Shown one piece after another: positions 1 to 5,398 of a stretch of DNA of 5,531 bases. Below the pieces are notes generated by a model. That model was not told the DNA's origin and searched no databases. It saw only the letters and a program-made list of their open reading frames with translations. Source of the DNA: Cyanobacteria bacterium UBA11153 (GTDB lineage: Bacteria; Cyanobacteriota; Cyanobacteriia; Cyanobacteriales; Coleofasciculaceae); contig DOIX01000035.1 of NCBI GenBank assembly GCA_003511885.1, positions 1-5,531 on the forward strand, in the 5' to 3' direction. The stretch's first letter is position 1. Each line of letters starts with the position of its first letter. Position numbers and translations under genes: made by a program.

Positions 1-129
1 GGGTTTTTTGTGTGGCACAATTTTCGAGTTTCCGTGAAAAACTGTCTGAATTTTCAGGGGTGTAACTCTTATTCCTGGTACTTTTCCCAACTCAAGACAG
101 CACTCGAAGCTAATTGTTGTCAAGGTTAA
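1..129 (+). pseudogene. Possible 5' remnant of an interrupted gene (open at the window edge)
   Basis: Frame 1 is open from the window edge to a TAA at 127-129, followed at once by an in-frame TGA (130-132), giving 42 residues. The peptide has protein-like composition, including the stretch YSWYFSQLKTALEANC, which reads like an amphipathic helix. I do not recognise a named domain. After the two stops the same phase is open again from 133 to 969. The fragment could therefore be the C-terminus of a gene starting outside the window, or the upstream half of a gene whose downstream half is the membrane domain ending at 969. The second idea is inference. It could also be chance, since 42 open codons are weak evidence. 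Confidence 0.25.
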
Positions 130-240
130 TGACTTATACAGCAAGCCCTACATAATGCTTCGCCCTGTTTTAACGCGGAGGGCGACAAATTATCGGCGGG
201 ATCACCAGATTTATATTCCGATCAAAATTCGGGTTTACCC

Positions 241-438
241 AGAAGACAGGGTGAAGCATTTGCGGATGAAAATCCGGGTTTACCCGATAATTTACAGGTG
301 CAATCGAGAAGACAGGGTGAAGCATTTGCGGATAAAAATTCGGGTTTACCCGATAATTTACAGGTGCAATCGAGAAGACAGGGTGAAGCATTTGCGGATA
401 AAAATTCGGGTTTACCCAATAATTTACAGGCGCAAATG
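241..438 (+). repeat. 66-bp tandem repeat, three units
   Basis: The units are 241-306, 307-372 and 373-438. Units 1 and 2 differ at 2 positions. Units 2 and 3 differ at 4, mostly at the end of unit 3. A truncated copy at 220-240 (GATCAAAATTCGGGTTTACC and one more base) joins directly to unit 1, lacking the last 21 nt of the unit. Each unit holds CAGGGTGAAGCATT and a short palindrome CGGGTTTACCCG, flanked by AAATT and AATTT so that it can form a longer stem. The period is 22 codons exactly, so the array reads as repeated peptide in frame 1 (RRQGEAFADKNSGLPDNLQV plus two residues). The unit is also stop-free in one other forward frame and in two reverse frames. Confidence 0.95.
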
Positions 439-969
439 CTTCACCCCTACCAGGAAATGTCGGGTGAGGGAGCATCTGGTAATGATGAGATGGGATCTGG
501 TGTAGGGGCGAAGGATATGGGCGATAAATTATCGAGAAAACAGGAAGAAATCAATCCAAATGCTTCGCCATGTTTTAATGATGAGATGGGATGTAAGAAA
601 GTACAAGATTGGATAAATAACAATGAGATATACGGCAAAAAATATCATCGCCAAGTCATATCCGATTGCCAAAACTTCCAACCGGGCTTAACTCTACTGG
701 AAAACCTGAATACCACCATTCAAGGTATCATAGATCTCGAACAAACTAAGAGCGATCGCGCCCTAGATGATACAATTGCGATCGCTGGGATTGGACTGGC
801 GATCAGCGGATTAACTGCTACCGCAATATCTATCCAACAACCCGCTCCTACTTCTTATACTAATTTCTCTTTCCTTACCTCACCCGTTTTTATTTTAAGT
901 CTCCTCCCCAGTGCACCATTTTTAATTATTTTACTGTATCGTCTCTTGCGGCGTTTTTTTAATCGCTAA
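298..969 (+). CDS. Hypothetical membrane protein with repeat-derived N-terminus (possibly a remodelled or decayed gene)
   Basis: From the GTG at 298 this frame encodes 223 residues. Residues 1-46 are two 22-residue copies encoded by the 66-bp repeats. Residues 47-97 are polar and low in complexity, with NDEMG twice (62 and 94). From about residue 99 it looks like genuine protein: a polar helical part, a PGLTLLENL motif near 129-137, IQGIIDLEQTKSDRALDDTI at 141-160, one hydrophobic helix at about 159-179, a second at about 193-217, and a basic end (RLLRRFFNR). This layout, a helical region ending in two C-terminal membrane helices, resembles uncharacterised cyanobacterial membrane proteins I have seen, but I cannot name a family. 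Only the C-terminal part looks conserved, so the protein appears short and its N-terminus replaced. The true start is uncertain: ATG codons at 436 and 586 are alternatives and none has a clear Shine-Dalgarno. The frame has no stop back to 130. Two HIP1 octamers lie inside, and the last codons and the stop fall in a heptamer array. The function is unknown. Confidence 0.5.
   Translation: MQSRRQGEAFADKNSGLPDNLQVQSRRQGEAFADKNSGLPNNLQAQMLHPYQEMSGEGASGNDEMGSGVGAKDMGDKLSRKQEEINPNASPCFNDEMGCKKVQDWINNNEIYGKKYHRQVISDCQNFQPGLTLLENLNTTIQGIIDLEQTKSDRALDDTIAIAGIGLAISGLTATAISIQQPAPTSYTNFSFLTSPVFILSLLPSAPFLIILLYRLLRRFFNR
381..446. repeat. 16-bp perfect inverted repeat around repeat unit 3
   Basis: GGGTGAAGCATTTGCG at 381-396 is matched exactly by its reverse complement CGCAAATGCTTCACCC at 431-446. 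The 34-nt loop holds the CGGGTTTACCC palindrome of unit 3, so a nested hairpin or cruciform is possible. The tandem array thus ends in an inverted copy of its own core. The same left arm is also present at 249-264 and 315-330, so the right arm could pair with any of the three units. Confidence 0.85.
752..759. repeat. HIP1 octamer GCGATCGC
   Basis: Exact copy of the highly iterated palindrome HIP1, overrepresented in many cyanobacterial genomes. It lies in the LEQTKSDRALDD-coding part of the hypothetical gene and supports the cyanobacterial assignment. Confidence 0.9.
778..785. repeat. HIP1 octamer GCGATCGC
   Basis: Second exact HIP1 copy, 26 bp downstream of the first. It encodes part of the start of the first predicted membrane helix (TIAIAG). 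Two copies this close suggest that this part of the gene is native chromosomal sequence, unlike the repeat mosaic upstream. Confidence 0.9.
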
Positions 970-1049
970 TGGCTAGTGGCTAATCGCTAAACCCCCAAAC
1001 CCCACTCCTCACACCCCACTCCCCATTCCCCGCACCCTACCCCCCAAAC
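959..1049. repeat. Degenerate 7-nt tandem repeat array (STRR-like)
   Basis: Read in sevens from 959, this stretch forms 13 consecutive heptamers with no phase slip. The first five are of CTAATGG type (for example CTAATGG, CTAGTGG, CTAATCG) and the rest of CCCCACT type (CCCACTC, CCCATTC). Short tandemly repeated heptamers are an established feature of filamentous cyanobacterial genomes (Mazel and colleagues). The array begins inside the last codons of the upstream open frame and supplies its TAA at 967-969. It fills most of the gap to ndhF. The C-rich part is strongly strand-asymmetric. No terminator hairpin is visible after the upstream frame. Confidence 0.8.
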
Positions 1050-1069
1050 GTGATTTTTGCATTAAGTAT

Positions 1070-1099
1070 TTGTCACACTTGCCAGCCTTTTGCCAAAAT
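1070..1099 (+). promoter_or_regulatory. Weak sigma-70-like promoter candidate for ndhF
   Basis: TTGTCA (1070-1075) lies 18 nt before CAAAAT (1094-1099), a 5/6 and 4/6 match to the -35 and -10 consensus. Transcription would start near 1106, leaving a leader of about 20 nt before the ATG at 1129. This AT-richer stretch is the only part of the upstream gap free of heptamers. Such matches are common by chance, so this is only a candidate. No NtcA-type GTA-N8-TAC site was seen. Confidence 0.22.
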
Positions 1100-1128
1100 G
1101 GTAAAGAAATTTAAAGTTGGCTGTCTTC

Positions 1129-3198
1129 ATGGAACTGCTTTACCAATATGCTTGGCTGATTCCAGTCTTACCCTTACTAGGAGCAATGCTGGTAGGGCTG
1201 GGGCTAATCTCTGCAAACAAAGCAACTAACCGTCTGCGGCAGCTTATCGCCGTTTTTGTCGTCTCCTTGATTGGGGCGGGTATGGTTTTCTCCTTTGCTT
1301 TGCTTTGGAGTCAAATTACTGGGCATGAACCCTATATCCGCACGCTGGAATGGGCATCTGCCGGAAGTTTTCACCTGATGATGGGCTACACTATCGACCA
1401 ACTCACCGCTTTAATGTTGGTAGTGGTGACAACGGTAGCCTTTTTGGTAATGATTTATACTGATGGCTACATGGCGCATGACTCTGGTTACGTGCGCTTT
1501 TATGCCTATTTGAGCTTATTTAGCTCGTCTATGTTGGGTTTAGTTATTAGTCCCAACTTGGTACAAGTTTATATATTCTGGGAACTGGTAGGTATGTGTT
1601 CTTACCTACTGATTGGTTTCTGGTACGATCGCAAAGCTGCTGCTGATGCTTGTCAAAAAGCATTTGTTGTCAACCGTGTTGGTGACTTTGGTTTATTGTT
1701 GGGTATCTTGGGGCTTTATTGGGCAACTGGTAGCTTCGAGTTTGATATCATCGGAGAGCGCCTCCACTCTTTGGTGGAATCAGGTGCTATCAGTGCGGTA
1801 CTGGCAGCCTTATTTGCCGTATTGGTATTTTTAGGACCAGTCGCCAAGTCAGCCCAATTTCCCCTCCATGTCTGGCTCCCTGACGCGATGGAAGGTCCCA
1901 CCCCCATCTCTGCCCTAATTCACGCGGCAACGATGGTGGCGGCTGGAGTATTTTTAATCGCCCGGATGTATCCGGTGTTTGAACATATCCCAGTGGCAAT
2001 GAATGTCATTGCCTATACAGGTGCATTAACTGCCTTTTTGGGTGCGACAATCGCACTTACCCAAAATGACATTAAAAAAGGTTTAGCTTATTCCACCATG
2101 TCTCAATTGGGTTACATGGTGATGGCGATGGGAATTGGTTCCTACACCGCTGGGTTATTTCACCTGATGACCCATGCTTATTTTAAAGCGATGCTCTTCC
2201 TCTGTTCTGGTTCGGTAATTCACGGGATGGAAGGAGTAGTTGGACACGATCCTGTTTTAGCTCAGGATATGCGGTTAATGGGTGGTTTGCGCAAATATAT
2301 GCCCATAACCTCCGCAACTTTCTTAATTGGTACATTAGCCATTTGCGGTATTCCTCCTTTTGCTGGATTCTGGTCAAAGGATGAAATTTTGAGTAATGCT
2401 TTTGCGGCAAATCCTGCACTGTGGCTAGTAGGTTGGCTAACTGCTGGATTGACTGCTTTCTATATGTTTCGGATGTATTTCTCCACCTTTGAAGGAGAAT
2501 TCCGAGGCAATCGCACCGACATTCAGGCACAACTAAAAGCCATGGCAAATGAGCCATTAGTCGCTTTTGGTCCTGGCGCAATGAATGTGAAAGAATTAGA
2601 GGTAACAGAAGGACATGATGCCCACAGCCATCACAGTCATGAACCTCACGAGTCACCTATCAGTATGACTCTGCCTTTAATGCTATTAGCAGTACCTTCC
2701 ATCCTAGTTGGTTTAGTGGGAACTCCTTTTCACAACTATTTCGAGGAACTAATTCACGCCCCTGGTGAAGAAATAGTTGCTGTAGCAGCAGAAGCCCATG
2801 GACATGGCTTTGACTGGACAGAATTTCTCTTAATGGCAGGTAGTTCAGTAGGGATTGGCTTAATCGGGATTACGGTAGCATCTTTAATGTATTTAAGCAA
2901 AAAGATCGACCCCGCCGCGATTGCCAAAAAATATACTTCCCTCTATCAACTATCCCTCAATAAATGGTACTTTGACGAAATTTACGATCGCCTTTTTGTC
3001 CAAGGTAGCCGTCGGTTAGCCCGACAAGTAATGGAAGTAGACTATCGCGTTGTTGACGGTGCAGTTAACCTCACCGGATTACTCACCATGTTTAGTGGTG
3101 AAGGTTTGAAATATCTAGAAAACGGTCGTCCTCAATTCTACGCCCTCATTGTCTTTGGTGCAGTTTTGGGCTTGGTAATTGTTTCTGGGTTGACTTAA
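1129..3198 (+). CDS. ndhF: NAD(P)H-quinone oxidoreductase subunit 5 (NDH-1 subunit F, NdhF1-type)
   Basis: NdhF is the distal antiporter-like subunit of the thylakoid NDH-1 (complex I-like) membrane arm. It helps couple electron transfer to plastoquinone with proton pumping in respiration and photosystem I cyclic flow. The 689-residue product is full length and polytopic. Residues expected of the NuoL/NdhF family are present: E152 in FWELVG, K240 in the GPVAKSAQFPLHVWLPDA motif, H265 in ALIHAATMV, H349 and K353 in THAYFKAMLF, and K417/D418 in FWSKDEI. The C-terminal part (about 598-650, with NKWYFDEIYDRL) fits the long lateral helix, followed by a last membrane helix (about 668-688). A His-rich loop (H496 to H507) lies at about 495-510. 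The ATG at 1129 gives the usual cyanobacterial start MELLYQYAWLIPVLPLLGA. An in-frame TTG at 1117 would add four residues and is not favoured. No clear Shine-Dalgarno is present. ndhD lies 294 bp downstream. Assignment to NdhF1 rather than the CO2-uptake forms NdhF3/F4 rests on sequence feel and on the ndhD partner. Confidence 0.96.
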   Translation: MELLYQYAWLIPVLPLLGAMLVGLGLISANKATNRLRQLIAVFVVSLIGAGMVFSFALLWSQITGHEPYIRTLEWASAGSFHLMMGYTIDQLTALMLVVVTTVAFLVMIYTDGYMAHDSGYVRFYAYLSLFSSSMLGLVISPNLVQVYIFWELVGMCSYLLIGFWYDRKAAADACQKAFVVNRVGDFGLLLGILGLYWATGSFEFDIIGERLHSLVESGAISAVLAALFAVLVFLGPVAKSAQFPLHVWLPDAMEGPTPISALIHAATMVAAGVFLIARMYPVFEHIPVAMNVIAYTGALTAFLGATIALTQNDIKKGLAYSTMSQLGYMVMAMGIGSYTAGLFHLMTHAYFKAMLFLCSGSVIHGMEGVVGHDPVLAQDMRLMGGLRKYMPITSATFLIGTLAICGIPPFAGFWSKDEILSNAFAANPALWLVGWLTAGLTAFYMFRMYFSTFEGEFRGNRTDIQAQLKAMANEPLVAFGPGAMNVKELEVTEGHDAHSHHSHEPHESPISMTLPLMLLAVPSILVGLVGTPFHNYFEELIHAPGEEIVAVAAEAHGHGFDWTEFLLMAGSSVGIGLIGITVASLMYLSKKIDPAAIAKKYTSLYQLSLNKWYFDEIYDRLFVQGSRRLARQVMEVDYRVVDGAVNLTGLLTMFSGEGLKYLENGRPQFYALIVFGAVLGLVIVSGLT

Positions 3199-3290
3199 CT
3201 AATTGCTAATGGTTAATAGCTAATGGCTAATAGCTAATGGCTAATGGTTAATCGTTAACCGTTAATCCAATACAGGCTAATGGCTAATAA
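3199..3290. repeat. CTAATGG-type heptamer array after ndhF
   Basis: Ten heptamers in unbroken phase occupy 3199-3268, variants of CTAATGG, CTAATAG and TTAATCG. Two more lie at 3277-3290 after a small phase shift. The array begins at the first base after the ndhF TAA (3196-3198). The orientation is opposite to the array before ndhD: 3199-3212 (CTAATTGCTAATGG) is a perfect reverse complement of 3448-3461, so the two arrays can pair around the element between them. Confidence 0.85.
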
Positions 3291-3292
3291 GC

Positions 3293-3419
3293 AAAACCGC
3301 CAGAGAATTTATTCTCTGTCTAATAGCTTAAGTCCGTTAAAACGGACTGAAATTAACAAAATTAGTCGGTTAAAACCGATTTCAGCTATGAGACAGTGGT
3401 TTGAACCACTGGCGGTTGT
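3293..3419. repeat. Dyad-symmetric four-hairpin intergenic element (MITE/REP-like)
   Basis: Four hairpins, each 18 nt with an 8-bp stem and 2-nt loop, lie at 3301-3318, 3331-3348, 3364-3381 and 3394-3411, separated by 12, 15 and 12 nt. All stems are perfect except one G-U-type pair in the third. The 12-nt linkers TCTAATAGCTTA and TCAGCTATGAGA are reverse complements at 10 of 12 positions, and the ends AACCGCCAG (3295-3303) and CTGGCGGTT (3409-3417) are perfect 9-bp terminal inverted repeats. The element is thus a near-perfect dyad centred on 3356. No open frame is inside. Similar palindromic elements occur between genes in filamentous cyanobacteria as I recall, but I cannot give a name. If ndhF and ndhD share a transcript, it would form a compact RNA structure there. 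It is not a classical terminator, as no T-run follows a stem. Confidence 0.85.
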
Positions 3420-3440
3420 CTGGGGAAACAAATAACCTCA

Positions 3441-3489
3441 CAATTAGCCATTAGCAATTAGCCATTAGCAATGACCAATCATCAATTAA
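3441..3489. repeat. Inverted heptamer array immediately before ndhD
   Basis: Seven consecutive heptamers occur: CAATTAG, CCATTAG, CAATTAG, CCATTAG and then three degenerate CAATNNN copies. These are the complement of the CTAATGG type found after ndhF. The array stops 3 bp before the ndhD ATG at 3493, so the region where a ribosome binding site would lie is repeat-derived and holds no AGGAG-like sequence. Confidence 0.82.
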
Positions 3490-3492
3490 ACT

Positions 3493-5076
3493 ATGACACA
3501 TTTTCCCTGGCTAACAACAATTATTCTCTTTCCCATCGTCGCTACAGTAGCAATTCCCTTCCTTCCAGAAAAAAATGGATTTTGGGAAAGATGGTACGCA
3601 TTAGTTATCGGATTGCTTGATTTCATTCTCATCGTTTATGCCATCGTCACTCAATACGATTTCTCCAATCCAGGTTTACAGTTAGTAGAAAAATATGCCT
3701 GGGTTCCCCAAATAGATTTAAACTGGTCAGTGGGCATTGATGGTTTATCGATGCCCTTAGTTTTGCTGACTGGTTTTATTACCACTCTGGCAACTTTGGC
3801 GGCTTGGCCAGTTACACTTAAGCCGAAACTCTTTTACTTCCTGTTACTAGCGATGTACGGCGGACAAATTGCCGTATTTGCTGTCCAGGATATGTTGCTG
3901 TTTTTCCTAGTTTGGGAATTGGAATTAGTTCCAGTTTACCTGCTCCTATCGATTTGGGGTGGAAAAAAACGCCTTTATGCAGCCACCAAATTTATCCTCT
4001 ACACCGCCGGAGGTTCCCTATTTATTTTAATCGCGGCTTTCGCGATGGCATTTTACGGCGATACCGTAACCTTCGATATGCAATCCCTGGCGATGAAGGA
4101 TTACGCCCTTAATTTTGAACTGTTACTTTACGGTGGTTTCTTAATTGCCTACGGGGTAAAATTACCGATTTTCCCCTTACATACTTGGCTGCCAGATGCC
4201 CACGGGGAAGCCACAGCACCTGTCCACATGTTACTAGCAGGAATTCTCTTGAAGATGGGGGGATATGCCCTGGTTCGGATGAATGCGGGAATGCTACCAG
4301 ATGCCCATGCTTATTTTGCCCCAGTTTTGGTAATTTTAGGGGTAGTAAATATTGTCTATGCAGCCCTTACTTCCTTTGCCCAACGTAACCTGAAACGGAA
4401 AATTGCTTACTCCTCCATTTCCCACATGGGATTTGTCTTAATTGGGATTGGTTCATTTACCGAATTAGGATTAAGTGGGGCAGTTTTGCAAATGATTTCC
4501 CACGGTTTAATTGGGGCAAGTTTGTTCTTCTTAGTGGGAGCAACTTATGACCGCACTCATACCCTCATGTTAGATGAAATGGGCGGTGTCGGTTTAAGGA
4601 TGCGGAAAATGTTCGCTATGTGGACTGCTTGTTCCTTAGCATCTTTAGCACTACCAGGAATGAGTGGTTTTGTGGCAGAATTGATGGTGTTTGTAGGATT
4701 TGCCACTAGCGATGCGTATGGATTTACCTTCAAGGTAATTGTCACCATCTTGGCAGCAGTCGGGGTAATTTTAACTCCAATTTATCTCCTCTCAATGCTG
4801 CGGGAAATTTGCTACGGACCAGAAAACAAGGAATTAGTAGAAAGCCAAGCTTTAATTGATTCCGAACCCCGTGAGGTGTTTATTATCGCTTGTTTGCTAG
4901 TACCCATTATTGGGATGGGTTTGTATCCTAAGCTTGTGACGCAAATGTATGATGCGACTACGGTACAGTTGACAGCGCGATTGCGGGATTCTGTGCCAAG
5001 TTTAGTTAATCCTGCGGTTGCTAATACCCAAGCTGCGGTATTGTCAGTAGTCGCACCAGAAATTGGTGGGAAGTGA
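3493..5076 (+). CDS. ndhD: NAD(P)H-quinone oxidoreductase subunit 4 (NDH-1 subunit D, NdhD1-type)
   Basis: NdhD is the NuoM/ND4-like antiporter subunit next to NdhF in the thylakoid NDH-1 membrane arm, taking part in proton translocation coupled to plastoquinone reduction. The 527-residue product is full length and highly hydrophobic. Family landmarks are clear: E142 in [21 protein letters not shown]223 in [21 protein letters not shown]254 in [18 protein letters not shown]311 in SSISHMGF, and E396 in [16 protein letters not shown]. The proton-pump domain spans about 135-425, and a soluble C-terminal tail follows the last helix (about 462-478). The ATG at 3493 gives an N-terminus close to that known for NdhD1 ([12 protein letters not shown]). 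No Shine-Dalgarno is seen. NdhD1 rather than NdhD2 is inferred from the ndhF neighbour. The CO2-uptake forms D3/D4 are unlikely because the flanks hold no Cup gene. The gene probably ends its transcript at the terminator at 5222-5258. Confidence 0.96.
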   Translation: MTHFPWLTTIILFPIVATVAIPFLPEKNGFWERWYALVIGLLDFILIVYAIVTQYDFSNPGLQLVEKYAWVPQIDLNWSVGIDGLSMPLVLLTGFITTLATLAAWPVTLKPKLFYFLLLAMYGGQIAVFAVQDMLLFFLVWELELVPVYLLLSIWGGKKRLYAATKFILYTAGGSLFILIAAFAMAFYGDTVTFDMQSLAMKDYALNFELLLYGGFLIAYGVKLPIFPLHTWLPDAHGEATAPVHMLLAGILLKMGGYALVRMNAGMLPDAHAYFAPVLVILGVVNIVYAALTSFAQRNLKRKIAYSSISHMGFVLIGIGSFTELGLSGAVLQMISHGLIGASLFFLVGATYDRTHTLMLDEMGGVGLRMRKMFAMWTACSLASLALPGMSGFVAELMVFVGFATSDAYGFTFKVIVTILAAVGVILTPIYLLSMLREICYGPENKELVESQALIDSEPREVFIIACLLVPIIGMGLYPKLVTQMYDATTVQLTARLRDSVPSLVNPAVANTQAAVLSVVAPEIGGK

Positions 5077-5155
5077 CATTACAGTTTGTTGTGGAGATTC
5101 CTTAAAATGGGGAATTTTACTGAAGTTGGCAATTGATTTTTGCTAGCTTCTCATG

Positions 5156-5204
5156 GGAGATAGGTGATAGGATAAACCATTCCCAATTCCTTATTGCTTA
5201 ATTA
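5156..5204. repeat. Highly degenerate heptamer stretch after ndhD
   Basis: Seven heptamers in a single phase can be read: GGAGATA, GGTGATA, GGATAAA, CCATTCC, CAATTCC, TTATTGC, TTAATTA. Adjacent pairs resemble each other, but overall conservation is weak, so this could be chance. It lies in the ndhD 3' untranslated region, before the terminator. The remainder of 5077-5221 shows nothing else I can support. Confidence 0.35.
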
Positions 5205-5221
5205 AATTATCCATAAAATTG

Positions 5222-5258
5222 ACTAGGGGCGCGGTTGTACCGTACCTCTAGTTTTTTT
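5222..5258 (+). terminator. Intrinsic (Rho-independent) terminator after ndhD
   Basis: ACTAGGGGCGCGGT (5222-5235) can pair with ACCGTACCTCTAGT (5239-5252) through a 3-nt TGT loop: 11 Watson-Crick pairs, 2 G-U pairs and one C-A mismatch. A run of seven T (5252-5258) follows. It lies 146 nt after the ndhD stop with no gene between, so it most likely ends the ndhF-ndhD transcript. Confidence 0.82.
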
Positions 5259-5313
5259 GTTGGGTTTGATTTAAGCAATTTTTTTATAGTAGGTGCTTTT
5301 TACATTCAATTAT

Positions 5314-5347
5314 TTGACATTTTCCATCTCTAAAAATCGTTTATAAT
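5314..5347 (+). promoter_or_regulatory. Promoter-like boxes with long spacing
   Basis: A perfect TTGACA (5314-5319) and a perfect TATAAT (5342-5347) are present, but with 22 nt between them instead of about 17, so they are unlikely to act together in the usual way. TATAAT might act with another activator or with no -35 box. It points to the right, toward the 68-bp repeats and whatever lies beyond the window. The AT-rich stretch 5259-5398 holds no open frame. Confidence 0.25.
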
Positions 5348-5398
5348 CTGCTTTATTCACCTTGGGTTTGCTCATTCACGAGTGTAAATCTTGAGATT

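Larger units (their letters stand above)
133..592. repeat. Mosaic of interspersed repeat modules
   Basis: Several short modules recur here. AATGCTTCGCC(C/A)TGTTTTAA occurs at 154 and 559; the 27-bp stretches 154-180 and 559-585 match at 23 positions as direct repeats. GGCGA(C/T)AAATTATCG occurs at 181-195 and 520-534. ATCGAGAA(G/A)ACAGG occurs at 303, 369 and 531. AATGATGAGATGGGAT is exact at 481-496 and 577-592. The centre is the 66-bp tandem array described separately. The modules lie in both orientations and look like remnants of a dispersed repeat family rather than ordinary coding sequence, although frame 1 stays open across all of them. Confidence 0.75.

Noticed and set aside
241..438. 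CRISPR-like array
   Set aside because: The whole 66-bp unit repeats with only a few substitutions. There are no unique spacers between short constant repeats.
170..475. Reverse-strand open frames across the repeats (including 222-419)
   Set aside because: They are shadows of the stop-free 66-bp unit. There is no protein-like sequence outside the repeat.
155..505. Forward open frame of 116 codons across the repeats
   Set aside because: It is made of the 66-bp units read in a second frame and ends soon after them, whereas frame 1 continues into protein-like sequence.
133..592. Diversity-generating retroelement or variable-repeat surface protein
   Set aside because: No reverse transcriptase is in view, differences between units are not concentrated at adenines, and the units look like a dispersed DNA repeat rather than a protein-level repeat.
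1117..1128. TTG start four codons upstream of the ndhF ATG
   Set aside because: The ATG at 1129 gives the standard NdhF N-terminus MELLYQYAWL. No ribosome binding site favours the TTG.
2183..2656. Reverse-strand open frame of 157 codons
   Set aside because: It lies entirely inside ndhF, opposite well-conserved coding sequence. Its composition is not convincing.
3293..3419. Four-hairpin element as a transcription terminator for ndhF
   Set aside because: No T-run follows any of the stems, and the symmetric design with terminal inverted repeats fits a repeat element better.
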